Of a stretch of 64,000 nucleotides of DNA, positions 17,748-26,957 are shown in pieces. Source of the DNA: Stenotrophomonas maltophilia (lineage in GTDB: Bacteria; Pseudomonadota; Gammaproteobacteria; Xanthomonadales; Xanthomonadaceae). The position numbers and the translations under genes are program-made. Below the pieces are notes generated by a model. That model was not told the origin of the DNA and did not search any database. It saw only the letters and a program-made list of their open reading frames with translations. The stretch is from NCBI RefSeq assembly GCF_023518235.1, contig NZ_CP090423.1, positions 2,232,001 through 2,296,000 on the forward strand, written 5' to 3'. The first letter of the stretch is position 1, and each line of letters begins with the position of its first letter.

Positions 17748-18620
17748 ATGGCCGTCCTTCGTTACCTGCAGCTCGATGTCTTCGCCCCCCGCCCCGGCAC
17801 CGGCAATCCGCTGGGCGCCCTCCTGGACGCCGACACGCTCTCCAGCTACCAGATGCAGGCCCTGGCCGCCTGGCTGAACCTGTCCGAGACGGTGTTCTTC
17901 CTGCGCCCCAGCGCACCCGGCGCCGACTACCACATCCGCATCTTCACCCCGACCCGCGAGCTGGCGTTCGCCGGCCACCCCAGCGTCGGCGCGGCCTGGG
18001 CAGCAGTGAGCTGCGGCTTGGCGCAACCACGCGACGGCGCCCTGCTGCAGCAGTGCGCGGCGGGATTGCTGCCCGTGCGGGTCAGCGGCCCGGTCGAGGC
18101 ACCGGAGATCCAGCTGGCCAGCCCACAGGCGCGGCAGCTGGCGACGCCCGCGGATTCGGCACCGGAAGCACTGCTGGCACTGGCCGCCGGTGGGCAGCCG
18201 CCCGAACTGTGGGACAACGGCGCACGCTGGTGGCTGCTGCCGCTGCGCGACGCCGCCGCCGTGCGCGACCTGGTGCCGGACATGGCCGCCCTGCGCGACT
18301 GGAGCCTCGCCACCGATGCCACCGGCGTAGCTGTGTTCGCCGACGAAGCCGGCAGCGGCCACTCCCGCGTGGTGCGCGCGTTCTGCCCGGGCGACGCGGT
18401 GAACGTACCTGAGGACCCGGTGACCGGCAGCGCCAATGCGCTGATCGGCGCCTGGCTGCGGCAGCGCCATGCCCTGCCCGGCCAGGAGGGCCGCTACGTG
18501 GCCAGCCAGGGCCGCGAAGTCGGCCGCGATGGCCGCGTGCAGGTGCAGGTGGATGCGCAGGGCAGCGTGTGGATCGGCGGCCAGGTGCAGCCGGTCATCG
18601 AAGGCCACATCCACTGGTAG
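17748..18620 (+). CDS. PhzF family isomerase/epimerase, copy 1
   Basis: The 290-residue protein has the PhzF double hot-dog-like fold signatures: LQLDVFAPRPGTGNPLGALL at the N-terminus, the catalytic Glu in NLSETVFF, LAFAGHPSVGAA, and EDPVTGSANA with GREVGRDG at the C-terminus. PhzF acts on a dihydroanthranilate in phenazine synthesis, but most family members, including these orphan copies, have no assigned substrate. There are no phenazine genes nearby. A second family member follows 97 bp downstream on the same strand, separated by REP-like palindromes. No Shine-Dalgarno sequence is seen before the ATG. Confidence 0.85.
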   Translation: MAVLRYLQLDVFAPRPGTGNPLGALLDADTLSSYQMQALAAWLNLSETVFFLRPSAPGADYHIRIFTPTRELAFAGHPSVGAAWAAVSCGLAQPRDGALLQQCAAGLLPVRVSGPVEAPEIQLASPQARQLATPADSAPEALLALAAGGQPPELWDNGARWWLLPLRDAAAVRDLVPDMAALRDWSLATDATGVAVFADEAGSGHSRVVRAFCPGDAVNVPEDPVTGSANALIGAWLRQRHALPGQEGRYVASQGREVGRDGRVQVQVDAQGSVWIGGQVQPVIEGHIHW

Positions 18621-18687
18621 CGCCGGGCCATGACCGGCGGCATCACCGCGCCGCGCTGCGCGCTCGCGGGGCATGGCCCCGCGCTAC
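18617..18687. repeat. Inverted pair of GTAG elements between the PhzF genes
   Basis: GTAGCGCCGGGCCATGACCGGCG starts within the last codon of copy 1, and the inverted partner GGGGCATGGCCCCGCGCTAC ends at 18687. Confidence 0.7.
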
Positions 18688-18717
18688 CATTTCCCCATTT
18701 CGCTGGAGCTATCCCTG

Positions 18718-19596
18718 ATGTCCGCACGCCGTTTCCTGCAGCTCGATGTGTTCTCCCCGCGCGCCGGCGCCGGCAATCCGCTGGCCGTGGTGCTGGATGC
18801 CGAAGGCCTGGACGATGCGGCGATGCAGGCCATCGCCCGCTGGACGCGGCTGCCCGAGACCACCTTCGTGTTCCCGCCGCAGGCGCCCGGCGCCAGCTAC
18901 CGGCTGCGCATGTTCAGCCCGCAGAAGGAAGTGCCGTTTGCCGGCCATCCCAGCGTCGGCACCGCGCATGCGGTGCTTAAGGCGGGCCTGGCGATGCCGG
19001 TGGACGGTGTGCTGGTGCAGGACGGCATCGCCGGCGCGCTGCCGCTGCGCGTCAGTGGCGAAGGCGCCCAGCAGCGCATCGCCATCCGCACCCCGCGCGC
19101 GCAGTTGGCCGAGACCGCCGAGGCCAGCGATCCGCGCCTGCAGGCGGCGTTGAAGGGCTGGCCGCTGGGCCCACTGCCACCGGCACGCATGCAGGGCGGC
19201 CGCAGCTGGTGGGTGGTGCAGGTGGCCGATGAAGCGGCATTGCGCGCGCTGCGCCCGGACTGGGACGCGGTGGCCTCGCTGGCCGAATCAACCGACAGCA
19301 TGGGCGTGTTCGCCTATGCCTTCTGCGATGGCCGAGAAGGCTTCGATCTGGCGGTACGCGCCTTCGTCGGCAACGGACGCCGCTTCGAGGACGCCGCCTC
19401 AGGCGCTGCCAACGCCGTGCTGGCCGCGTGGCTGGATCTGCGCGATGCCTTGCCGCGCGGCCGCGTGCCGTTCGAAGTCAGCCAGGGCCGCGAGGTCGGC
19501 CACGATGCGCGACTGACCCTTCTGGTGGATGAGGACGGTGAGGTCTGGTCCGGTGGCCAGGTGCAGACGGTGATTACCGGCACCCTTGATTGGTGA
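18718..19596 (+). CDS. PhzF family isomerase/epimerase, copy 2
   Basis: This 292-residue protein is a clear paralogue of copy 1 (LQLDVFSPRAGAGNPLAVVL, PETTFVF with the catalytic Glu, VPFAGHPSVGTAH, GREVGHDA). Differences in the active-site surroundings, such as FEDAASGAANAV in place of EDPVTGSANA, suggest a different substrate. The ATG at 18718 has GGAG 9 bp upstream. Together the two genes look like an old tandem duplication that has diverged. No substrate can be assigned from sequence. Confidence 0.85.
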   Translation: MSARRFLQLDVFSPRAGAGNPLAVVLDAEGLDDAAMQAIARWTRLPETTFVFPPQAPGASYRLRMFSPQKEVPFAGHPSVGTAHAVLKAGLAMPVDGVLVQDGIAGALPLRVSGEGAQQRIAIRTPRAQLAETAEASDPRLQAALKGWPLGPLPPARMQGGRSWWVVQVADEAALRALRPDWDAVASLAESTDSMGVFAYAFCDGREGFDLAVRAFVGNGRRFEDAASGAANAVLAAWLDLRDALPRGRVPFEVSQGREVGHDARLTLLVDEDGEVWSGGQVQTVITGTLDW

Positions 19597-19609
19597 TCGC
19601 CCGTATGCG

Positions 19610-19670
19610 GTAGCGCCGGGCCATGCCCGGCGTCTTCCCGCTGCGTTCGCCGGGCATGGCCCGGCGCTAC
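19610..19670. repeat. Inverted pair of GTAG elements after the second PhzF gene
   Basis: GTAGCGCCGGGCCATGCCCG and the inverted copy ending GGCGCTAC at 19670 lie between convergent genes. Confidence 0.75.
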
Positions 19671-19676
19671 CGTCTA

Positions 19677-20108
19677 TCAACCCAGCTCAGCCTCCAGGCT
19701 GATCGGCACCGCGCTCAGTGCCTTGGACACCGGGCAGTTCTGCTTGGCGTCATCGGCGATGGCACGGAACGCGGCCGCGTCGATGCCCGGCACCACCGCT
19801 TTCACCTTCAGCCGGATCTGCGACAGTTGCGGCCCCCCTTCCAGCGACAGATCGACCTTGGCCTCGGTATCCAGCGAGGTCGGGGTGAACCCGGCTTCGC
19901 CGAGCTTGGCCGACAGCGCCATGGTGAAGCAGCCGGCGTGCGCGGCGGCGATCAGCTCTTCGGGATTGGTGCCCTTTTCCTCACCGAAACGACTGTTGAA
20001 GCCGTAGCGGGTCTTGTCCAGCAGGCCACTCTGCGGCGTGCTCAACTGGCCCTTTCCCGACTTCAGATCGCCTTCCCAGTGCGCGGTGGCGTGTCGTGAG
20101 ATTCCCAT
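19677..20108 (-). CDS. osmC: OsmC family peroxiredoxin
   Basis: The 143-residue protein matches the OsmC subfamily in length and motifs: GFNSRFGEEKGTNPEELIAA followed by HAGCFTMALS (first catalytic Cys) and KQNCPVSKAL (second Cys). OsmC reduces organic hydroperoxides in the cytoplasm using a Cys pair recycled by lipoamide-type donors. The ATG at 20108 has AGGAG upstream. It is divergent from the HU-like gene and ends next to an inverted GTAG pair that may act as a barrier or terminator. Confidence 0.9.
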   Translation of the reverse strand: MGISRHATAHWEGDLKSGKGQLSTPQSGLLDKTRYGFNSRFGEEKGTNPEELIAAAHAGCFTMALSAKLGEAGFTPTSLDTEAKVDLSLEGGPQLSQIRLKVKAVVPGIDAAAFRAIADDAKQNCPVSKALSAVPISLEAELG

Positions 20109-20481
20109 TCGTGCGGCTCCTGCGTGGTGGTAATGAACACTCACCCTCGCACGCGGCGCGTTAGCCCTGCGTCGCTCCGCCGCAGTCAGGGCGTCCGGCG
20201 CGCGCGCTGCGGATGGACGTCTGCTCACCAGGCCGCCACGTATTTCCCCCTTGTTTTCAGTGGTTTCGCGCACTTCACCCGGCTCCGGGCTGCAGCCGCC
20301 GGGCGTACCCGGGCGCCCCCATTCCCCACCACCGGCCATGTACTGAATCGGCCTGGATATGAAAAAACATGCACTTTCCGCACTTCGGGCTATTGGCGGC
20401 GCCCGAGAGTTGCCCTACATTGCGCTTGCCGACGGGGTTCGGCGCCGACCAAACAACCAACCGTTCACGGAACAGGAAACC
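20109..20481. other. Intergenic region between osmC and the HU-like gene
   Basis: This 373-bp divergent intergenic stretch contains no convincing gene. The right part, from about 20340, is less GC-rich and holds the candidate promoter at 20393-20421. The left half shows nothing I can name. Confidence 0.5.
20393..20421 (+). promoter_or_regulatory. Candidate sigma70 promoter of the HU-like gene
   Basis: TTGGCG and TACATT are spaced by exactly 17 bp, each matching four of six consensus bases, 60 bp before the start codon of an expected highly expressed gene. Confidence 0.4.
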
Positions 20482-20880
20482 ATGGCAAAGACCGCTAAGA
20501 AGGCTGCCCCGAAGAAGGCAGTGAAGAAAGTCGCGACGAAGGCAGCCGCCAAGCCGGCCGCTCCGAAGCCGATCAAGGAAGTGCTGACCAAGTCGGGCCT
20601 GGTTGCACACATCGCTGAAGCGTCCGGCGTTGTCGCCAAGGACGTCCGCGCGGTGCTGGCCTCGCTGGAAGGCGCAGTCGCCTCCTCGGTGCACAAGAAG
20701 GGCGCTGGCTCCTTCACCCTGCCGGGCCTGCTGAAGATCACCACCGTCAATGTGCCGGCCAAGCCGAAGCGCAAGGGCATCAACCCGTTCACCAAGGAAG
20801 AGCAGTGGTTCGCCGCCAAGCCGGCCACCACCAAGCTGAAGGTGCGCCCGCTGAAGAAGCTGAAGGACGCCGCGCTGTAA
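20482..20880 (+). CDS. HU-like DNA-binding protein with Lys/Ala-rich tail
   Basis: The 132-residue protein has an N-terminal tail of about 33 residues made almost only of Lys, Ala, Pro and Thr (MAKTAKKAAPKKAVKKVATK), followed by a HU/IHF-like domain (KSGLVAHIAEASGV, GAGSFTLPGLLKI, RKGINPFTKEEQ). The tail resembles eukaryotic histone H1 tails and would bind DNA non-specifically. The ATG at 20482 is preceded by AGGAAACC. A strong terminator follows, so the gene is monocistronic. It is probably an abundant nucleoid protein; which of the HU-family subtypes it belongs to is uncertain. Confidence 0.85.
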   Translation: MAKTAKKAAPKKAVKKVATKAAAKPAAPKPIKEVLTKSGLVAHIAEASGVVAKDVRAVLASLEGAVASSVHKKGAGSFTLPGLLKITTVNVPAKPKRKGINPFTKEEQWFAAKPATTKLKVRPLKKLKDAAL

Positions 20881-20905
20881 GCGCGTACCCTTCTGCTGGT
20901 TCGCG

Positions 20906-20937
20906 ACGGGACGGCCTTGGCCGTCCCGTTTTTTTTT
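20906..20937 (+). terminator. Rho-independent terminator after the HU-like gene
   Basis: The stem ACGGGACGG/CCGTCCCGT with loop CCTTGG runs straight into a tract of nine T. Confidence 0.9.
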
Positions 20938-21168
20938 GCCCGCGCCCCGGCTGCGCAGAACCCCGCCGCGCGTGGCTCCATCGGCCGCAACACAGCGTTT
21001 CCCGGCCTGCGCCATCCCCTGCTCAGGCCCGCCACTGCTGGCCGCGCCCCACCTGCCGCAGCTGCGGAACGTACCGGGTGGAACACTGCGTGCAGCGCCG
21101 GTCGTCGCCGCCGGCTGCGCGCTTGCCTATGGTGGGCACATCCTCCACAGCTACGGCGAGCATCCCCC

Positions 21169-21477
21169 ATGGCCAGCCCCTCCACCCGCTACCGCATCTC
21201 GGTGACGCCCATCGAAAAAGACGGCGTGCAGTGCACCGGGCGCTGCACCATCGAACTGGAGCATCGCGCCAGCCGCGACCTGATGCGCCTGCTGGAAGCC
21301 GCGCCGCGCGCGGCCGGGCTGGGCGGCGACGAACGCGCCACCCTGGTGATCGCAGCACAGCTGCTGCGCGACATCGTGCAGCGCCATGCCGGCAGCGAAG
21401 GCCACGCACTGGCCGCCGTTGCCGCGCAGACGCTGGCCGCGCTGGACGCGCTGGAGCAACTGCCCTCCTCCCGCTGA
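21169..21477 (+). CDS. DUF3861 family protein
   Basis: This 102-residue protein starts MASPSTRYRISVTPIEKDG and has the Cys-containing strand VQCTGRCTIELEH typical of DUF3861, a small alpha/beta family of unknown function. The C-terminal half is an alanine-rich helix. The ATG at 21169 is favoured over earlier starts because the conserved family N-terminus begins here. It lies 56 bp before a lipoprotein gene on the same strand; common transcription is possible but unproven. The 288 bp upstream, back to the HU-like gene, hold only the HU terminator. Confidence 0.75.
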   Translation: MASPSTRYRISVTPIEKDGVQCTGRCTIELEHRASRDLMRLLEAAPRAAGLGGDERATLVIAAQLLRDIVQRHAGSEGHALAAVAAQTLAALDALEQLPSSR

Positions 21478-21533
21478 CGGCCAGGGAATCGATACACTGC
21501 CGCCCTCCAGGTTGCCTCGGGGAGGAGGCAGGC

Positions 21534-22070
21534 ATGTACCGTCAACTGCTGCTGGTCGTACCCCTGTTGCTGCTGGGCTGTTCCCGGCCCGCCACCACAC
21601 AGGATCCCGCGGGCAAACCTGCCACCGCCACCGACGCGGGCAGCGCCATCGCGCCCGCAGAAGCCGATCCGCCTGCGCTGCAGACGCCGGCCGTCGCGCC
21701 GTTGTTCGCCGCCGTCGATGCGGATGCCGAGGCACCGGCCGCGCTGCTGGACCGCTACGTGATGGCGCTGCTCAACCGCGACCGTGCCACCGCCGACGCC
21801 GCGTGGACGTTCCCTCCCAGCGACGACGCCCGTGCCGACGATGCCGCGCTGCGCCAGCTGGAGGGCGTGCGCAGCATGCGCCTGAGCACCGAACTGCCGA
21901 TCGCCCGCGACGGCCAGCAGCCATCGCGGCTGCTGGAAGTTCCAGTGCAGGTGCGCGCACTCACCGCCAACGGCACCTTCCGCTTCGGCGGCTGGTACCG
22001 CGTGCAGCCCAGCGCCGATGGGCGCGCCTGGCAGATCCAGTCGGCGCAACTGCGGCCATCGCTGGACTGA
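21534..22070 (+). CDS. Putative lipoprotein, 178 residues
   Basis: The N-terminus MYRQLLLVVPLLLLGCSRPA is a classic lipoprotein signal with the lipobox LLGC. A Pro/Ala-rich linker follows (about 20-60), then a folded domain with LLDRYVMALLNRDRATADAAW and a beta-rich end (FRFGGWYRVQP). The first part of that domain resembles NTF2-like helices, but the match is weak and no function can be assigned. GGAGGAGG lies 9 bp before the ATG at 21534, one of the best ribosome binding sites in the window, so expression should be good. Confidence 0.8.
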   Translation: MYRQLLLVVPLLLLGCSRPATTQDPAGKPATATDAGSAIAPAEADPPALQTPAVAPLFAAVDADAEAPAALLDRYVMALLNRDRATADAAWTFPPSDDARADDAALRQLEGVRSMRLSTELPIARDGQQPSRLLEVPVQVRALTANGTFRFGGWYRVQPSADGRAWQIQSAQLRPSLD

Positions 22071-22149
22071 ACCGTTGCAACGGCATGCACGCACGATTCA
22101 GCCAGCAGGACTACTCTGTCCATCATCCATTCCGCCATCGGTCACCACC

Positions 22150-22746
22150 ATGCGCCTGCGTTCCCTGATGACCCGCCTCGCCGCGTCCACCGTACTGATC
22201 GCCGCGGCGATCGGCGCGCAGGCGGCGCCCTCGATTTCCGGCCGCGAACTGTCGGTCGGCGCCAGCGATGTGCAGCAGTACCTCGACGGCAGCTTCCCGC
22301 GCACCCAGGACGCGTTGGGGGGGCTGATCGCGCTGACCATGAGCCACCCGCAGCTGAGCCTGCCGGCCGGCGAACGCTTGAACCTGGGCATGGACGTGGC
22401 GCTGGCCACCGCCGGCGGCAATCCGGCCAAGCTCGGCACGGTCAAGCTCAGCAGCGGCCTGCGCTACGACGCGCAGACCCAGGGCTTCCACCTGCAGCAG
22501 CCGAGCGTGGATGACTTCACCCCGGCCAACCAGGGCGGCCGCCTCGACTCGCGCACCCGCGGCCTGCTCAACGCATGGCTGAGCGACTACGCCCAGCGCG
22601 AACCGATCTACAAGCTGGACCCGGCCGTGGCCGGGGTGCTGGGCGCCCTGCAGGTGCAGTCGGCGCAGGTCAAGAACGGCAAGCTGGTGGTGACCTTCAA
22701 CCAGAACCTGGGCAACCTGGTCCCGGCCGGCATCCTCGGCAAATGA
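22150..22746 (+). CDS. DUF1439 family periplasmic protein (YceB-like)
   Basis: The 198-residue protein has a signal peptide ending in IGAQA with no lipobox Cys, unlike E. coli YceB, so it should be soluble in the periplasm or weakly anchored. The body fits DUF1439: ISGRELSVGASDVQQYLDGSFP at the start and LVVTFNQNLG at the end, a lipid-binding-like fold of unknown role. The gene ends at a GTAG element. Its start has no clear ribosome binding site. Confidence 0.75.
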   Translation: MRLRSLMTRLAASTVLIAAAIGAQAAPSISGRELSVGASDVQQYLDGSFPRTQDALGGLIALTMSHPQLSLPAGERLNLGMDVALATAGGNPAKLGTVKLSSGLRYDAQTQGFHLQQPSVDDFTPANQGGRLDSRTRGLLNAWLSDYAQREPIYKLDPAVAGVLGALQVQSAQVKNGKLVVTFNQNLGNLVPAGILGK

Positions 22747-22747
22747 G

Positions 22748-22770
22748 GTAGCGCCGGCCGCTGGCCGGCA
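22748..22770. repeat. Single GTAG REP-like element
   Basis: GTAGCGCCGGCCGCTGGCCG continues to GCA, three bases after the DUF1439 stop codon. Confidence 0.75.
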
Positions 22771-22783
22771 CCGCCGCCCACCA

Positions 22784-23326
22784 TCATGCAGCCAATGCGC
22801 TCACCACCGCCTCGCTGAAGGCGGGAATGTCGTCCGGCTTGCGGCTGGTGATGAGATTGCCATCCACCACCACTTCGGCATCGCGCCAGCTCGCACCAGC
22901 GTTGGCCAGATCCTGCTGCAGCGACGGCCAGGACGTCAGTTCGCGGCCCTTGGCCAGCCCACTGTTGATCAGCAGCCAGGGGCCATGGCAGATCGCCGCC
23001 ACAGGCTTGCCGGCCTCATCCAGCGCGCGGATGAAGGCCAGCGCGGTTTCGTGAGTGCGCAGCGTATCGGGATTGATTACGCCGCCAGGCAGTACCAGCG
23101 CATCGAAGCGCGCCGGATCGGCCTCGTCCAGTGGGATATCCACGGCCACCACATCGCCCCAGTTCTTGTCCTTCCAGCCCTTGATGGTGGCCTCCTTGGC
23201 CGGCGACACCACGCTCACCCGCGCCCCTTCCGCTTCCAGCAGGCGCTTGGGCTCGGTCAGTTCGGACTGTTCAAAACCGTGGGTGGCGAGGATGGCGATG
23301 TTCCTGCCCTTGAGCCGCTCTGCCAT
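22784..23326 (-). CDS. DJ-1/PfpI family protein
   Basis: The 180-residue protein belongs to the PfpI/YhbO branch of the DJ-1 superfamily. It has the nucleophile elbow AAICHGPWLL with the reactive Cys, the Glu in FEQSEL, and TSRKPDDIPAF at the C-terminus. Members of this branch are described as glyoxalases or protein and nucleic acid deglycases, and as stress proteins; the exact activity is debated. The ATG at 23326 has GGAG at good spacing. It ends beside a GTAG element that faces the DUF1439 gene. Confidence 0.88.
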   Translation of the reverse strand: MAERLKGRNIAILATHGFEQSELTEPKRLLEAEGARVSVVSPAKEATIKGWKDKNWGDVVAVDIPLDEADPARFDALVLPGGVINPDTLRTHETALAFIRALDEAGKPVAAICHGPWLLINSGLAKGRELTSWPSLQQDLANAGASWRDAEVVVDGNLITSRKPDDIPAFSEAVVSALAA

Positions 23327-23421
23327 GGGTGCACTCCAGTTCGGGGGGAGTGCGCAGAGTGGCCGATCCGCCATTGAACGCGGGTGACCCGACCGTGCAC
23401 GGCAGGTGCAGATGCCGACGG

Positions 23422-23481
23422 GTAGTGCCGGCCGCTGGCCGGCATCACGTGTGCCCCATGCCGGCCAGCGGCCGGCACTAC
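23422..23481. repeat. Inverted pair of GTAG REP-like elements
   Basis: GTAGTGCCGGCCGCTGGCCG at 23422 faces its inverted copy ending in CTAC at 23481, in the gap before the SET-domain gene stop. Confidence 0.8.
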
Positions 23482-23489
23482 CAGGGGTC

Positions 23490-23957
23490 TCAGCGCTTGG
23501 GCTGCAGCATGGTGCCGGTGCACTTGGGCGAGCCGCAACGGCACTCCCAGATCTTCTTCAGCTTCGCGGTGTGGCGCTCGGCCAGCACGATGCCGTAGTT
23601 GTAGGTCAGCTCTTCGCCGGCCTTGATATCGCGCAGCGCCTCAATGAACACCTTGTCACCGCGGCTGTCACCATCCTCGTCCTCCTCGATCACCGCCTCG
23701 CAGTTCGGGTCGCAGCTGTGGTTGATCCAGCGCGCATCATTGCCCTTGTAGTTGGCATCGATCACCCAGTCGTCATTGAGGGTGAACAGGAAGGTATGAC
23801 CGCTTTCAACATCGCCGCTGTCATCGGCATCGACGTCGCCGTGGCTGCGCAGCAGGCCCTTGTACTGGATCACGCGCTCGCCCTGCTTGATCGGGGCCAC
23901 GGCGAACACGCCGTTGCCATGGATGGCGGACTTGCGGGCTTGGATCTTCTTCGGCAT
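23490..23957 (-). CDS. SET-domain protein methyltransferase-like
   Basis: This 155-residue protein is an almost minimal SET domain. The N-terminal GNGVFAVAPIKQGERVIQY, the NHSCDPNC motif and GEELTYNYG form the S-adenosylmethionine and lysine-binding knot, and a post-SET zinc motif ECRCGSPKCTG closes the protein. SET proteins methylate lysines, classically on histones, but bacterial targets are mostly unknown. The ATG at 23957 starts the conserved basic region MPKKIQARKSAIHG. It may modify a ribosomal or nucleoid protein (the Lys-rich HU-like protein encoded 2.6 kb away is an obvious candidate, purely a guess). Confidence 0.88.
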   Translation of the reverse strand: MPKKIQARKSAIHGNGVFAVAPIKQGERVIQYKGLLRSHGDVDADDSGDVESGHTFLFTLNDDWVIDANYKGNDARWINHSCDPNCEAVIEEDEDGDSRGDKVFIEALRDIKAGEELTYNYGIVLAERHTAKLKKIWECRCGSPKCTGTMLQPKR

Positions 23958-24106
23958 CGGCACGGGCTGTTTGCAGCGAAAGGAAGGGGGATTCTCGCCC
24001 ATTCCGGGTGATTGCGAAAATCACCCCGGTAGCGCAGCATTGCGCCCCCGGCAACGGCCCCGGCGTGTACTCCCGGCCAGGCCCCAGCGCCGGCTGAATA
24101 CCCGGG

Positions 24107-24135
24107 TTGGATGGCGGCGAAGAAAAGCGTACAAT
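24107..24135 (+). promoter_or_regulatory. Sigma70-type promoter of the suf operon
   Basis: TTGGAT and TACAAT are spaced by 17 bp, 33 bp before the ATG of the Rrf2 regulator gene. It is the best promoter match in the window. An Rrf2-family site may overlap but I could not identify one. Confidence 0.6.
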
Positions 24136-24167
24136 TTCAGTCCGCTTTAAGAACCACTCGCATCCCC

Positions 24168-24623
24168 ATGTTGCGCGTCACCAAGCTCACCGATTACGCC
24201 ACCGTCGTGCTGACCGTGCTCGCCGCCCGACCGGGCGAGGTGCTCAGTGCCACTGAACTGGCCGAATTCACCGGTCTGGAACCGCCCACCGTCAGCAAGG
24301 TGCTCAAGCCGCTGGCCCAGGCCGGCCTGGTCGAGGGCCTGCGGGGTGTGCGTGGCGGCTACCGCCTGACCCGCCCGGCCCTGGAGATCTCGCTGTTTGA
24401 AGTGGTCGAGGCGATGGAAGGGCCGCTGGCCCTGACCGAATGCAGCCACGACCACCACCAGTGCGGCATGGCGCCCAAGTGCGGCGCGCGCAGCAGCTGG
24501 CGGCTGATCAACGACGTGGTATCCGAGGCCCTGCGCGATGTCAGCCTGGCCCAGATTCTGCCCCCCCTTCCCCTTGTCGATGACGAACAGCGCCGCACCA
24601 TCGCTGTCGACGTCGTCTCCTGA
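24168..24623 (+). CDS. Rrf2 family regulator of the suf operon (IscR/SufR-like)
   Basis: The 151-residue protein starts with the winged-helix MLRVTKLTDYATVVLTVLAA typical of Rrf2 regulators and carries three cysteines in the segment ECSHDHHQCGMAPKC (spacing C-x6-C-x5-C), the expected ligands for a [2Fe-2S] cluster. Such proteins sense Fe-S status and repress the operon when clusters are abundant. It is the first gene before sufB, 18 bp away, so it most likely controls its own operon. The name sufR is used for similar proteins in other groups; I leave the symbol empty because naming varies. Confidence 0.9.
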   Translation: MLRVTKLTDYATVVLTVLAARPGEVLSATELAEFTGLEPPTVSKVLKPLAQAGLVEGLRGVRGGYRLTRPALEISLFEVVEAMEGPLALTECSHDHHQCGMAPKCGARSSWRLINDVVSEALRDVSLAQILPPLPLVDDEQRRTIAVDVVS

Positions 24624-24641
24624 TCCGTAGGCAGCCCCCCC

Positions 24642-26117
<1,476 letters not shown>

Positions 26118-26158
26118 TCGCCCGCCCCCTGCCCCCTCGCAAACGCATTCTCTTTACC

Positions 26159-26176
26159 GGCGGGCCACGGCCCGCC
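26159..26176 (+). other. Intraoperonic GC hairpin between sufB and sufC
   Basis: A 7-bp stem GGCGGGC/GCCCGCC with a CACG loop, no T-tract. It may mark an RNA processing or stability site, separating sufB from the tightly overlapped sufCDS genes. Confidence 0.35.
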
Positions 26177-26192
26177 CCACGGAACCCCCACC

Positions 26193-26957
26193 ATGCTGAA
26201 GATCGAAAACCTCCACGCCCGCATCGGCGACAAGGAAATCCTCAAGGGCCTGTCGCTGGACGTGAAGCCCGGCCAGGTGCACGCCATCATGGGCCCCAAC
26301 GGCGCCGGCAAGTCCACCCTGGGCAATGTCCTGGCCGGCCGTGACGGCTATGAAGTGACCGAAGGCAGCGTGCAGTTCGAAGGCAAGGACCTGCTCGACC
26401 AGGACCCGGAAGCGCGCGCCGCCGCCGGCCTGTTCCTGGCGTTCCAGTACCCGGTGGAAATCCCGGGCGTGAACAACACCTACTTCCTGCGTGCCGCACT
26501 GAACGCGCAGCGCAAGGCGCGTGGCGAAGACGAACTGGATTCCATGCAGTTCCTCAAGCTGGTACGGCAGAAGCTGGCCGTGCTGCACCTGAAGGACGAA
26601 CTGCTGCACCGTGGCGTCAACGAAGGCTTCTCCGGTGGCGAGAAGAAGCGCAACGAGATCTTCCAGCTGGCCGTGCTCGAGCCGAAGCTGGCGATCCTCG
26701 ACGAAACCGATTCGGGCCTGGACATCGACGCGCTGAAGAGCGTGGCCGACGGCGTCAACGCACTGCGTGCCGCCGACCGCTCGTTCCTGGTCATCACCCA
26801 TTACCAGCGCCTGCTGGACTACATCAAGCCGGACGTAGTGCACGTGCTGGCCGATGGCCGCATCGTCAAGACCGGCGGCCCGGAACTGGCGCTGGAACTG
26901 GAAGCGCACGGCTACGATTTCCTCAAGGATCGCGTGGTGCGCGAGGCGGCGGTCTGA
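26193..26957 (+). CDS. sufC: SufBCD complex ATPase SufC
   Basis: The 254-residue ATPase has an ABC layout: Walker A GPNGAGKST, the SufC-type signature FSGGEKKRNEI and Walker B LAILDETDSGLD. SufC drives conformational change of SufB-SufD during cluster assembly. It overlaps the next gene by one base (TGATG junction), indicating coupled translation with sufD. Confidence 0.95.
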   Translation: MLKIENLHARIGDKEILKGLSLDVKPGQVHAIMGPNGAGKSTLGNVLAGRDGYEVTEGSVQFEGKDLLDQDPEARAAAGLFLAFQYPVEIPGVNNTYFLRAALNAQRKARGEDELDSMQFLKLVRQKLAVLHLKDELLHRGVNEGFSGGEKKRNEIFQLAVLEPKLAILDETDSGLDIDALKSVADGVNALRAADRSFLVITHYQRLLDYIKPDVVHVLADGRIVKTGGPELALELEAHGYDFLKDRVVREAAV

